Assembly (NCBI GenBank): GCA_965204525.1
Contig: CBDBER010000001.1
Location: 62,001-126,000 of the forward strand
Direction: 5' to 3'
Source: Bin5 sp965204525
GTDB taxonomy: Bacteria; Chloroflexota; Anaerolineae; Caldilineales; Caldilineaceae
Length of the DNA stretch: 64,000 bases
Shown piece by piece: positions 1 to 6,954 of the stretch; positions within the stretch are counted from its first letter, which is position 1, and each line of letters begins with the position of its first letter. A program made the position numbers and the translations under genes. Below the pieces are notes generated by a model, which did no database searches, was not told the origin of the DNA, and was given only the letters and a program-made list of their open reading frames with translations.

Positions 1-221
1 CATTCCAAAGACGCGTCGCTTCGTGCGGAGAACTCGTTGTCGGCCGGATAACGTTTCCGCCGGTTGCTGAGTGTGCCGCGTGCAATTCCGAGCCGGTCTG
101 CAACCCGGGCCGTATGCCGGTCACGTTCCGGTGTCAACAGGGCATAGGCAATCGGTGAATCAGAGCAGGCCTTCTTTCGGGTCCTCTCGAAATTCAGTTT
201 TCGCAACCGGACCTTGTCCAT
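1..221 (-). CDS. Small helix-turn-helix protein, runs off the left edge
   Basis: The frame starts with ATG at 221 (MDKVRLRKL), directly after the stop of the lipoprotein gene at 222, and stays open to base 1, so the C-terminus is missing. The second half (RVADRLGIARGTLSNRRKRY, then DNEFSARSDASLE) aligns with two other proteins in this window, at 41796-42056 and 47197-47436, which share G-[IV]-[AP]-R-G-T-[LIV] followed by a DDEFAxRID-like tail. That pattern resembles a Fis/terminase-small-subunit type HTH in which a short recognition helix is followed by a D/E-E-F-A motif. The function is unknown; DNA binding is inferred from the motif. It is read from the same strand as the next four genes. 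Confidence 0.55.
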   Translation of the reverse strand, partial: MDKVRLRKLNFERTRKKACSDSPIAYALLTPERDRHTARVADRLGIARGTLSNRRKRYPADNEFSARSDASLE

Positions 222-836
222 TCATTCAGAATATTCGACGAAGAGCATGAGCAGGCTCTTGACGCATCCGATCGACTCGACGCCCTGAACAAACTCGGCG
301 GCGGCAGCTTCCCTGATCAGGTGACGGAGAAGGGAGGGAGGGTCATATCCATAATGCTCGATCCCAAAGAATGAGAGCATGCCAATGTAGTCTGTAAGTG
401 GTTCATAGTCCAGTGGTTCAACCCATTCTCCACAGTTGAGATTTGCCTGGACATAGAGGGGGGTTAGCTCCGCTTCGAGCGCGAGGAGTTCTGATGCGGT
501 AAGAGGTTCATTTTCATCCACCCTCATGTTCGTCATGAACACAAGCGAATAGAGCATGTCCCAGGCTCTGCAATCGGTATCGGAAAGCGTAGGAGGCGGG
601 GCGCCAAACACAACGCAATCGTCCGACGGGGTGGCAGGGGCGCCGGCCGGCTGAACGGTGGTGGAAATCTCGACTGATTGGGGGGCTGGCGTGTCGGTGG
701 ATGCTGACGCCTGCGTCGCAAGGGGCGGCGGCGGTGGCATGGAGGCCGAGGACGAATCGCCTGGCAAGCTTTGCGGAATGCATGCAACTGCAAGCAGAAG
801 GGCAAACAGGGCGCTGCCCAATATGCGCGGCGTCAT
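222..836 (-). CDS. Predicted lipoprotein of unknown function
   Basis: The 204-residue product starts MTPRILGSALFALLLAVAC. A short basic N-terminus, a hydrophobic core and a lipobox (LAVAC, Cys19) predict export and lipid anchoring. Residues 20-70 are rich in Pro, Ser, Ala and Thr, typical of a flexible linker behind the lipidated Cys. The folded part (residues about 72-204) contains several Cys (CVVFG, DCRAW, LNCGEW, GCVKSL) that could form disulfides outside the cell, and repeated Leu/Glu helices. I recognise no family. The stop codon directly precedes the ATG of the HTH gene at 221, so the two are probably co-transcribed. Confidence 0.6.
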   Translation of the reverse strand: MTPRILGSALFALLLAVACIPQSLPGDSSSASMPPPPPLATQASASTDTPAPQSVEISTTVQPAGAPATPSDDCVVFGAPPPTLSDTDCRAWDMLYSLVFMTNMRVDENEPLTASELLALEAELTPLYVQANLNCGEWVEPLDYEPLTDYIGMLSFFGIEHYGYDPPSLLRHLIREAAAAEFVQGVESIGCVKSLLMLFVEYSE

Positions 837-953
837 GGTCTATTTCCTTTCATCCGACTCTTTGACGGGATTGACGATAAAGCTGGTCGTGCTGCGATGA
901 CGGGTATGTTCAATCTGCGGGATATTCTTGCGCCGGTCAACTTGACCTGCTGA

Positions 954-1244
954 TCATCCGCCCGAGCCATGTTCGCCCCTCTGTTTCGCCTGCATGAACT
1001 CCATCACCTGCGCCGCCAGCGCCCGGTTCGGCTCAACCGGCGCGGCTTCCGCTTCCGCCGCGTCCATCGCCGCCTGTGCGGTCGGATAGTTCGCGCCCCT
1101 TCCCCGGTCTTCGCCCGTAGCCCGATCGCGCACAACGAATGACCATAGGCCGGAGCGTTCCAACGCGACAACCGCCGCCCGCGTCCGGCTCGCAAGATCG
1201 CCGTTGATGTAGTCCCCGCGTCGCGTCAACTTCCAGCCCGTCAC
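954..1244 (-). CDS. Small hypothetical protein (96 aa)
   Basis: The product (MTGWKLTRRGDYINGDLASR...) has an N-terminal half of predicted beta strands (WSFVVRDRATGEDRGRG) and an Ala/Glu-rich helical C-terminal half. The start ATG overlaps the stop of the upstream 1241-1801 gene by four bases (ATGA), which argues for translational coupling and that both are real. The style (W-x-L-x-R-x-G-D-Y, then a strand, then an Ala-rich helix) is common among small phage and plasmid accessory proteins, but I cannot name a family. Confidence 0.5.
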   Translation of the reverse strand: MTGWKLTRRGDYINGDLASRTRAAVVALERSGLWSFVVRDRATGEDRGRGANYPTAQAAMDAAEAEAAPVEPNRALAAQVMEFMQAKQRGEHGSGG

Positions 1245-1801
1245 AGTTCCCTCCTGTAAACAGAAGACCAGTAGGCCCGTTCACCCTCAAGGATCGCATG
1301 CAGAATCTCGCCCATTTTTCGATGCTCCCGCTCCCACAGTTCCAGCCACGTCCACGCGATGCACCTTGCCAGATCGTCGATCCCGCTTGCGATCCGGAAT
1401 AGGTCCGGACTCTCTTTGCCGTGCGCGTGGTCAGGGCCGGCCGCCAGCAGGCGCGTCGCCAAGCCCGCCTTGCTGACAAGAAGGACCGGCAACTTGTGGC
1501 TTGGGCCAGGGGATACCGCAAGAGACACCAGCAGGCCCGCGCCGGTGTTGGAGTGCCCGATCCCGGCTGCCAACGTCGCGACCTCTTTCACCTCGGCCCG
1601 TATCCAGTAGCCGCCGGGAATGTCCACCGGCTTGCCGCTCTCGATAGCCTGCGCCAGCAGGGGGGACAGCAACTCGACAACCGCATCGTCCACTTGCGCG
1701 CGGGCGCTTTCCACTTCATGGCCGCTCTCCTCCGTGATATGCCGGAGGGCCGCCCGGCGCGCCGTGCGCCGCCGGTTGGCCGTCCTGTTTCGTTTGTCCA
1801 T
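1241..1801 (-). CDS. Hypothetical protein, 186 aa
   Basis: Starts MDKRNRTANRRRTARRAALR, a strongly basic N-terminal segment of about 20 residues that could contact nucleic acid, followed by an acidic helix (EVESARAQVDDAVVELLSPLL) and a mixed domain ending in a Trp/Glu-rich helix (WTWLELWEREHRKMGEILHAI). There is no signal peptide or membrane segment. It is coupled by an ATGA overlap to the downstream 96-residue gene. No family is recognised; the minus-strand cluster of small genes looks like mobile-element accessory content. Confidence 0.5.
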   Translation of the reverse strand: MDKRNRTANRRRTARRAALRHITEESGHEVESARAQVDDAVVELLSPLLAQAIESGKPVDIPGGYWIRAEVKEVATLAAGIGHSNTGAGLLVSLAVSPGPSHKLPVLLVSKAGLATRLLAAGPDHAHGKESPDLFRIASGIDDLARCIAWTWLELWEREHRKMGEILHAILEGERAYWSSVYRREL

Positions 1802-2028
1802 GCGTTCAGCCCCCGCAAGTGGTCAGCCCCGGATCGCATCGTCGCCCCGCTGAAACCGCCTCAGAACCTGATTATGGAGCGCAACAAGGGAACAGACGCC
1901 GCGCCGAGATAGGCGACAAGGACGTGCCAGACGATCTTATCGCTGATCACCGGAACGGGAAAGGGAGGACGGGCAACCGGATGGCGCCGGCCAGGATTCC
2001 GGCGACGTCTTACGCCTGGGATGGATAA

Positions 2029-2142
2029 TCATCCGCGCCGGCGTCTGCGTCTGGCTGTTTCGACGACGACGGCTCCGCCCCCTCCAAACAGCACCACCAA
2101 GAGCGGGAACAGCAGACGGCGCACTAGGAAACCCGATGCCAT
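2029..2142 (-). CDS. Possible 37-residue membrane microprotein
   Basis: A short frame opens with ATG at 2142 after a purine-rich AGGGA. It encodes a hydrophobic segment (LLFPLLVVLFGGGGAVVVE) followed by a cluster of six arginines at the C-terminus, a layout expected of a single-pass membrane microprotein with a cytoplasmic basic tail. A second short frame (31 aa) begins at 2032 with an ATGA overlap. The gap 1802-2331 holds nothing else that I can support. Coding status rests only on the hydrophobic pattern and the overlap, so confidence is low. Confidence 0.25.
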   Translation of the reverse strand: MASGFLVRRLLFPLLVVLFGGGGAVVVETARRRRRRG

Positions 2143-2331
2143 TCCCTCTGTCCGGCCCTTTTTGCGGAGTCGCTGTCAGGGGTTGCCCGCGCCTGTGTCC
2201 GTGCGGTCTGGTCTTCTTGCGCTATTGCGGTAAGGAAACGCACAAGAGAGGTCCTGGATGAGCCGCGTGTACACCTCCAGCGCGTCCATGTAGATCTGGC
2301 AGCACTCGGCTGTCGAAGCGGCGCGCCCGAC

Positions 2332-2877
2332 TCAATCCTCCTGGAGCGTAGCGTCATTCAGCAAGGCCTCGATGTCGGCGATCTGCTGCAAGGCGGACTG
2401 TTTCACCTCGACGAGCCGGATGACCAGTTGGATCGCTTCCAACGCCTCCGTCGGGCTCTCGCTCTCTACGAGCGCCAGCAGCCGTCTGCAGGCGGCCTGG
2501 GTGAGGTCTTCAAGCGTAATCTCAGGCTGGGACACGGCACTGTTTTCCCGCTCCTCCTGCCTTCGGCGCAGGTCGTCCGCGACGCTTTCGTCAACGCCTA
2601 CCCCAAGGAACTTTTTCCCTGTCGAATCCTCCGCTACACCGGGGACCGACCTGACGAGGGCAAAGAGATTGTGAATGTCATTGGTTGAATAGTGCAGAGC
2701 CCCCTTGCCGTCCCTGACCATGCCGCGCCAGCTGGCATAGGTGGCGGCCAGCTCGGACCGGGTCGCTTCCCGATCGGAGCCGAAGACCAATATCTGACGG
2801 ATGAACTCCGGATGCCGGGCGCGCAGTTCGTCCAAGCGCGGGCCTTCCACGATCCCGTCCGGGTTGCTGCGTTCCAT
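2332..2877 (-). CDS. Hypothetical helical protein
   Basis: I prefer ATG at 2877 (MERSNPDGIVEG) over GTG at 2883, because an AGGAG lies about 8 bases upstream of the ATG. The product, about 181 residues, is mostly helical: an N-terminal part with R-A-R-H-P-E-F-I-R, a central W-R-G-M-V-R-D-G-K-G-A-L segment, and a long C-terminal helix with heptad-like Leu/Ile/Val spacing (ALEAIQLVIRLVEVKQSALQ) that may be a coiled coil. No family is recognised. The same frame stays open upstream as far as the TAG at 3037 and, past its own TGA, for about 51 further codons (to 2176), including a helix-like YMDALEVYTRLIQDL segment, so the gene boundaries may have been changed by mutation. Confidence 0.5.
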   Translation of the reverse strand: MERSNPDGIVEGPRLDELRARHPEFIRQILVFGSDREATRSELAATYASWRGMVRDGKGALHYSTNDIHNLFALVRSVPGVAEDSTGKKFLGVGVDESVADDLRRRQEERENSAVSQPEITLEDLTQAACRRLLALVESESPTEALEAIQLVIRLVEVKQSALQQIADIEALLNDATLQED

Positions 2878-2883
2878 CTTCAC

Positions 2884-3099
2884 TCTCCTCTCACACCTTT
2901 CTGACGCACTGCCGCGGCGGAAGGCGGGGTCCGTGCCCAGGACGCGTGTCCTGCCGTTGGGCCGTTGGCCCCTCTGCCGCTCGGCGTAGCGGCAGAGGCA
3001 GAGTTCGAGCCATTTGACGCCGTTCTCTTCGCCGATCTATCCCGTCACATCGATCTTCTGCCAGGTGTCGCCGCGGCGGACTGGCGGTTGACGTGTCAT
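2884..3099 (-). pseudogene. Broken small accessory gene with an in-frame TAG
   Basis: From ATG 3099 the frame reads MTRQPPVRRGDTWQKIDVTG, then TAG at 3037-3039, then in the same frame IGEENGVKWLELCLCRYAER and onward. The intact paralogue at 41018-41257 reads HAWQRVQIASDYAG, then GSIEWLEVCIYCYAERR. The match on both sides of the TAG (W-[QK]-[RK]-[VI], EWLE-C-C-YAER) shows that the stop interrupts what was one small protein with closely spaced Cys, possibly metal-binding. The frame continues without another stop into the 2332-2877 gene. Confidence 0.55.
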
Positions 3100-3409
3100 C
3101 GTCGCTCGTTGCAGAAAAGTCCGGCCGCCCCCGGTTCCACAGGATTTGAGTAGGCGTCCGCTGTTGCCAGAGTCCGGGGTTACACGCTGTGGAAATGGGC
3201 ACAAATTCATCATCGGCATCAGCAAGTACAGGATGCAGCTTTTGTAGATTTTCGGGGAGGGGTGGACGGAGTGCATTCCGCAAAGCCTCCGCTTCAACTC
3301 GCATGAGCTCTGTTCTCGCTTCCTCCTCAACTGTCGTGCCGTTTTCGTTGGCACGCCCACTGGGAAGCACGTTCGTCAAATGCGGTAAACCTGGCCTGAT
3401 CTTGTTCAT
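2891..3409 (-). CDS. Hypothetical protein with strong SD, C-terminus probably frameshifted
   Basis: The ATG at 3409 (MNKIRPGLPHLTNVLPSGR) follows a good AAGGAGG Shine-Dalgarno six bases upstream. Residues 1-100 look like a real protein (an acidic helix with ARTELMRVEAEALRNAL, then PPLPENLQKLHPV). From about residue 105 the reading frame runs out of phase through the broken EWLE gene and becomes Arg/Pro-rich, so the true C-terminus was probably lost or replaced. No family is recognised. It follows the remnant of the TIHHLF family at 3410-3604. Confidence 0.4.
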   Translation of the reverse strand: MNKIRPGLPHLTNVLPSGRANENGTTVEEEARTELMRVEAEALRNALRPPLPENLQKLHPVLADADDEFVPISTACNPGLWQQRTPTQILWNRGRPDFSATSDDDTSTASPPRRHLAEDRCDGIDRRRERRQMARTLPLPLRRAAEGPTAQRQDTRPGHGPRLPPRQCVRKV

Positions 3410-3604
3410 CCCTGCCTCCTTATCTTGCAGTGCCCCCCTCACCCCATAGTGGCGGGACTCCGCCTTCACCTCCACGAATTGTGCCAGCGCGCGCCCCTTG
3501 CTGATCTCCCGCCACGTGCTGCCCGTGCCTGCCTTGTCCCCTGCCCTGGCATTCCGCGCCAAAGGTGGCCTGCTTCCAATTGTATCAGCAGAAAATGTCA
3601 CCAC
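3410..3604 (-). pseudogene. C-terminal remnant of the TIHHLF small-protein family
   Basis: The frame upstream of the 3409 start contains STWREISKGRALAQFVEVKA. This matches the C-terminal end of the 92-residue protein at 41296-41574 (SMGVEISKGRNLAPFVEIKA) and of the 88-residue protein at 47477-47743 (SMGREIGKGRSLAQYVNVKP). The N-terminal two thirds, including the TIHHLFGI motif, are absent, so this is a 5'-truncated copy. Confidence 0.5.
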
Positions 3605-4266
3605 TGTATCATTTCTGGATTTTCCTGTGTCAATAATATGTCAGTTTACCTTCATGTGCTCGACTGGCTGTGAAATGGGGTTGACATGAGAGTGTCGATA
3701 GCCTTCGCGGCGATAGTCCTTTGCTCCAGGGGAGTTCACTGTTCGCACGGTAGCGTCTGTTGACAACTGGAGCACGGAGCGATGTGCATGGATGCCGGCA
3801 TTGATAGTGAGGCGCCACGCTATTGCCGAGGGTGGGTTGCGCGGAGCCCTACTTCGTGTAGACATTATCAGTCTTTTTATGACTACACGAAACCAATCCA
3901 TTCAGTACACACAACAACACCGAAACCGAACAGGCTGGCTGCGACCTCCAACCAGGCCGGTTTTCGGCTCCTTGCGCGCCTGCCCTTGCGCGAATTCATG
4001 CGCCGCTATTGTGCTGTTCAAACACGGGGCGGCATGGGCGCGTGTGAGCTGCCGCTTTGGGGCCGGCTGACCAGTGGTGAGAGCGTCGTGTGGCGGTGGG
4101 GTGACATCGTTGCGGCGCGCGCCGAAAAGTGCGGCAGTTAGCGGCATTTGCCTGCATATCCCGGGCGTGCGCGCGGCCTCAAAAATTTTTTCGGGGCTCC
4201 GTACCTCTGGTGAGAGTGGCCCATATGCGGCATCGCCTGATCTGCCAAAATTGGCCTCTCGCATAC

Positions 4267-4490
4267 GGGCCCGCGCAGGGTCCGGAGCCGGGGCTGCACG
4301 CGCACGAAAGGTCCTTCCGGCGAGGCTTGGCGAGCCGGGAAAAGGACCAAAGCGCGCCGCGGCCCCGGCGGTTCTGCGTGCAGCCTTGGGCACGCCGCGC
4401 GGGTCTGTCTGCGCACGGCAATGCCGCTCGAGACAGACCCGTACAGACGCGTCCGTGGAGCAAGGACGAAGCCGGCGACGGAAACAGGGA
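4267..4490. ncRNA. Candidate structured RNA, copy A (strand not settled)
   Basis: This stretch is about 80% identical to 33902-34100. Three helices can be drawn. P1 pairs GGCTGCACGC near 4292 with GCGTGCAGCC near 4376. P2 pairs GGTCCTTCCGGC near 4310 with GCCGGGAAAAGGACC. P3 is GGGTCTGTCT near 4411 with AGACAGACCC, closed by an inner CGGC-AAT-GCCG. Between the copies, paired bases change together: T-A becomes C-G in P2 (GGTCC/GGACC to GGCCC/GGGCC) and in P1 (CTGCACGC/GCGTGCAG to CCGCATGC/GCGTGCGG). After the helices comes a conserved single-stranded-looking segment ending GAAGCCGGCGACGGAAA. No known family is recognised; it could also be a structured DNA element. Confidence 0.5.
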
Positions 4491-4762
4491 CGACACAGAA
4501 TGGGCGCGGGGCCAGCCGCGGCGCGTTCTTCGTGTGGGCTCGGCGACGTGTGCGGGGGTCTGTCTTTCCGGCCTCTTATCGTCGCAGAAACGGTTACGGG
4601 GCGGGAAACGATTGCGGGTGCGGTCGCGTGGCCGGCCTGTCCGGTTCTGTGCCTTCGTCCTCTTTGTGAGGGCTGGTTCGGATGCTGTATGGGGACCGGC
4701 TTTTCGTCGGCTCCTGCGAATTTGGAAACGGACCCGGGCGGTTTCATTCCCTATAATGCAGT

Positions 4763-4864
4763 GTTATGCAAAGAAGGGGGCGCCGGCATTTTGGCGCCCC
4801 GTGGTGCAGCCGGTTTTTGGGGCCTGGGAACAGGGTAGGGCACTGCCGGCGCATTTTGCATAAC
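4763..4864. repeat. Small inverted-repeat element (MITE-like)
   Basis: The stretch begins GTTATGCAAA and ends TTTTGCATAAC, a 10-base terminal inverted repeat, and the symmetry continues inward with CGCCGGC near the left end and GCCGGCG near the right end. A second hairpin (GCGCC-ggcatttt-GGCGC) sits just inside the left arm. The total length is 102 bases with no coding capacity. I see no clear target-site duplication, so it may be a MITE or just a large hairpin. Confidence 0.4.
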
Positions 4865-5204
4865 TTCTTACGTTATAGGGCCGGCGGCTCGCGCGCTCGA
4901 GCTTGCGAAGGGCGCCGAGGCGCAGGGTAAATGAAACCGCCCGGCTTGGCTGTGCGGCCGGCGGCGCGTGTGGGGCAGATCTTTCGCTCGAGATCTGTCT
5001 ACGTGCCCCGAGCGGCCTGTGTTATGCGCCGTGAGGGGCCGTTCTTCTGCCGATGTTTTCAAACGTGGGTTGTTTGCAATCCATTGAGGTCAAAATCGTT
5101 TGTCGTTCATGAATCGGGTTTCGTAAGAGTCAAATCCTGTTTTCCAAATGGCCTGAATCCGTTAAATCGGTTTTTCCAATGTTGTTGGAGCCGGCTTTGG
5201 GCTT

Positions 5205-5455
5205 GGGTTGGGCGCCGCGGCCGGCTTCGCGTGCGTGTGCTTGTGTGTGGGCGCGGTTGGGTCTGTGGGGCGTGCCCGGGCCGGCTCGTGCGTTGTGGCC
5301 GGCGGGCGTCCGGCGTGGTGTGTGTGTGGGTTGGGAGCGCCGGCGTTGTGGTTGCGGGTGCTGGCGGTCGCCGGTGGTTGTGGGTCGGTCTGGTTGGCGC
5401 TGTCGGCTGTCTTGTCTGCGCGTGTGTATGTTTTCGTTTTCGCTTTTTCCACTTT
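5205..5455. other. Tract almost free of A on the plus strand
   Basis: In the 230 bases 5221-5450 I count only two A on the plus strand, while G and T dominate in TGTG/GTGTG runs with GCC interruptions. Flanking sequence has normal base usage. Frames through it give Gly/Val/Cys/Trp-rich nonsense, so it is not coding. It lies just upstream of the DUF3102-like gene. Confidence 0.6.
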
Positions 5456-5688
5456 TAGTGAAGTGTTATCATGGTAGATCTGAAGCCGCGGGGCACACAG
5501 GTTCTGGTAAAGATGCGGACAGGGTCGGGGAGAGCTGCACGATCCGAGGCGGCGGCAGGGCATCAGATTGAGTCGGACAGGATCCTGTTTCTGGTGGTGG
5601 GTAAGCCGGCGGCCTGAATTACGTCAAGGACAGCTGCGCGACGGGGCAACGGCCCGGCTTTCCGGTATGCGATTGAGTAGGAGGCGCA

Positions 5689-6468
5689 ATGAACGCGATA
5701 ACCGAGGATCTCTGGCGGGAAGTTCATGAGCATATTGCATCCTTTGAGAGGCTGGCGCGGCGGACACTCGAGGAAGCATGGCAGGCGGGCGATAAGCTCA
5801 TCCTCCTGAAACAGCAGACACCGCATGGGCAGTGGCTGCCTTCGCTGAAAGAGCGCGGCGTATCTGTTCACCTGGCGGAGCGGATGATGAGGTTGCGGCG
5901 CAGGTACCCTGAAATTCTGCAAATTGCAGAATTTGACAGCGTGCAGGCGGCCTTGAATGCCAAGAAAACGAAGCCGGTGCAAAAAAAGGTCAGGCGCAGC
6001 CCGTATCTGGTCTCCGCTGATGACCTGTGGGATTGGGAGCGGGGAGAACCAACCCCATTGGCGTACAGGTTCTTGAGTGAGGAAGAGCTAACGGAATTCA
6101 GCCACGCGGTGCTGGGTGCTGAGAAACAGTACGCCCAAGGATGTGGCAGCCATAAAGAGCTTGGAATTGCCCTTGCCCTCTTCCGTCTCGCGTTTTCCTG
6201 CTATGTAGACATTGGGCCGCTAAAGGACAACCCTGCCGCCATGACCGAAACGGAGCGTCGCTTCGATGCGTTTGAGAGCAGCCGTGTGGATTGGATCGAG
6301 AAGCCCGACCTTTTCCTGCGCATGTCCCTGCGTGCGTCCGACAGACTGCGCAGCCTTGAAGGCCCGCCGCGAGCCCGATTGGCGGCGTTGAACGGCTACA
6401 ACAACGAGGAGCGGGATGGAGCGGACTGGGATAAGCCATTTTTTCAGATTGTGCGAACTGGGGAGTAG
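5689..6468 (+). CDS. DUF3102-like protein
   Basis: The 259-residue product starts MNAITEDLWREVHEHIASFE after a GGAGG six bases upstream. Residues 10-90 have the DUF3102 layout: a helix, then E-A-W-Q-A-G-D-K-L-I-L-L-K, then G-Q-W-L-P-S-L-K-E-R-G-V-S and R-M-M-R-L-R-R-R-Y-P-E-I. That domain is frequent in phages and integrated elements next to replication or host-takeover genes; its biochemical role is not established. The C-terminal 150 residues are a separate helical domain without a recognised family. A partial second copy of the N-terminal domain follows at 6576-6863. Confidence 0.65.
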   Translation: MNAITEDLWREVHEHIASFERLARRTLEEAWQAGDKLILLKQQTPHGQWLPSLKERGVSVHLAERMMRLRRRYPEILQIAEFDSVQAALNAKKTKPVQKKVRRSPYLVSADDLWDWERGEPTPLAYRFLSEEELTEFSHAVLGAEKQYAQGCGSHKELGIALALFRLAFSCYVDIGPLKDNPAAMTETERRFDAFESSRVDWIEKPDLFLRMSLRASDRLRSLEGPPRARLAALNGYNNEERDGADWDKPFFQIVRTGE

Positions 6469-6575
6469 GTGATCAAAGATTGTCGGCGGGCCCAAGCGAA
6501 TGACGGATAGTCTCCACAAGACGCCGGCTCCGGCGGACGTAGCAGCAAGACCATTGTGCACCCTTTGAGGTGGGC

Positions 6576-6863
6576 GATTGACTCTTGCTCCTGAAACAGC
6601 AGACACGGCATGGGCAGCGGCTGCCTTCGCTGAAAGAGCGCGGCATGTCTGTTCACCTGGCGGAGCGGATGATGAGGTTGCGGCGCAGGTACCCTGAAAT
6701 TCTGCAAATTGCAGAATTTGACAGCGTGCAGGCGGTCTTGAATGCCAGGAATGGGAAAACTTCCCTTGCGCTGATGGACTGCACTGCAAGGCAGATGTCC
6801 GGAGAGGGCGGCGCGCAGGCGGTCTTGTCCGGCATACTTAACCCGAGTTCGGAGTCAGATTAG
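6576..6863 (+). pseudogene. Partial duplicate of the DUF3102-like gene
   Basis: Bases 6582-6747 repeat 5800-5966 of the preceding gene at about 95% identity (LLKQQTRHGQRLPSLKERG and the following RMMRLRRRYPEI). The copy lacks the first 35 residues, and after LNAR the sequence diverges into an unrelated tail ending SGILNPSSESD. No ribosome binding site precedes the internal ATG. This is a recent truncated duplication and probably not functional. Confidence 0.6.
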
Positions 6864-6954
6864 GGTCGGTAAGAGAGCCATATCATCTTAACAAGGCGCT
6901 CATTTACTCCGAATTCAGGTTAGGTTACACCATCTCCCGGGTCGGCCTGGTCCC

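Larger units (their letters stand above)
3605..5688. other. 2-kb stretch without a convincing gene
   Basis: Open frames here are GC-driven and show no protein-like composition. The stretch starts with an AT-richer 150-base patch (3590-3680), probably holding the promoter of the minus-strand genes. It contains the structured-RNA candidate copy A (4267-4490), an inverted-repeat element (4763-4864) and a tract nearly free of A (5205-5455), all listed separately. I see nothing else that I can support. Confidence 0.5.

Noticed and set aside
3902..4863. Several long frames on both strands
   Set aside because: They overlap each other in all phases, are Arg/Pro/Ala-rich, and cross the structured element; no start context.
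5162..5571. Cys/Val/Gly-rich frames in the A-poor tract
   Set aside because: Absence of A removes plus-strand stop codons, so open frames are expected by chance.
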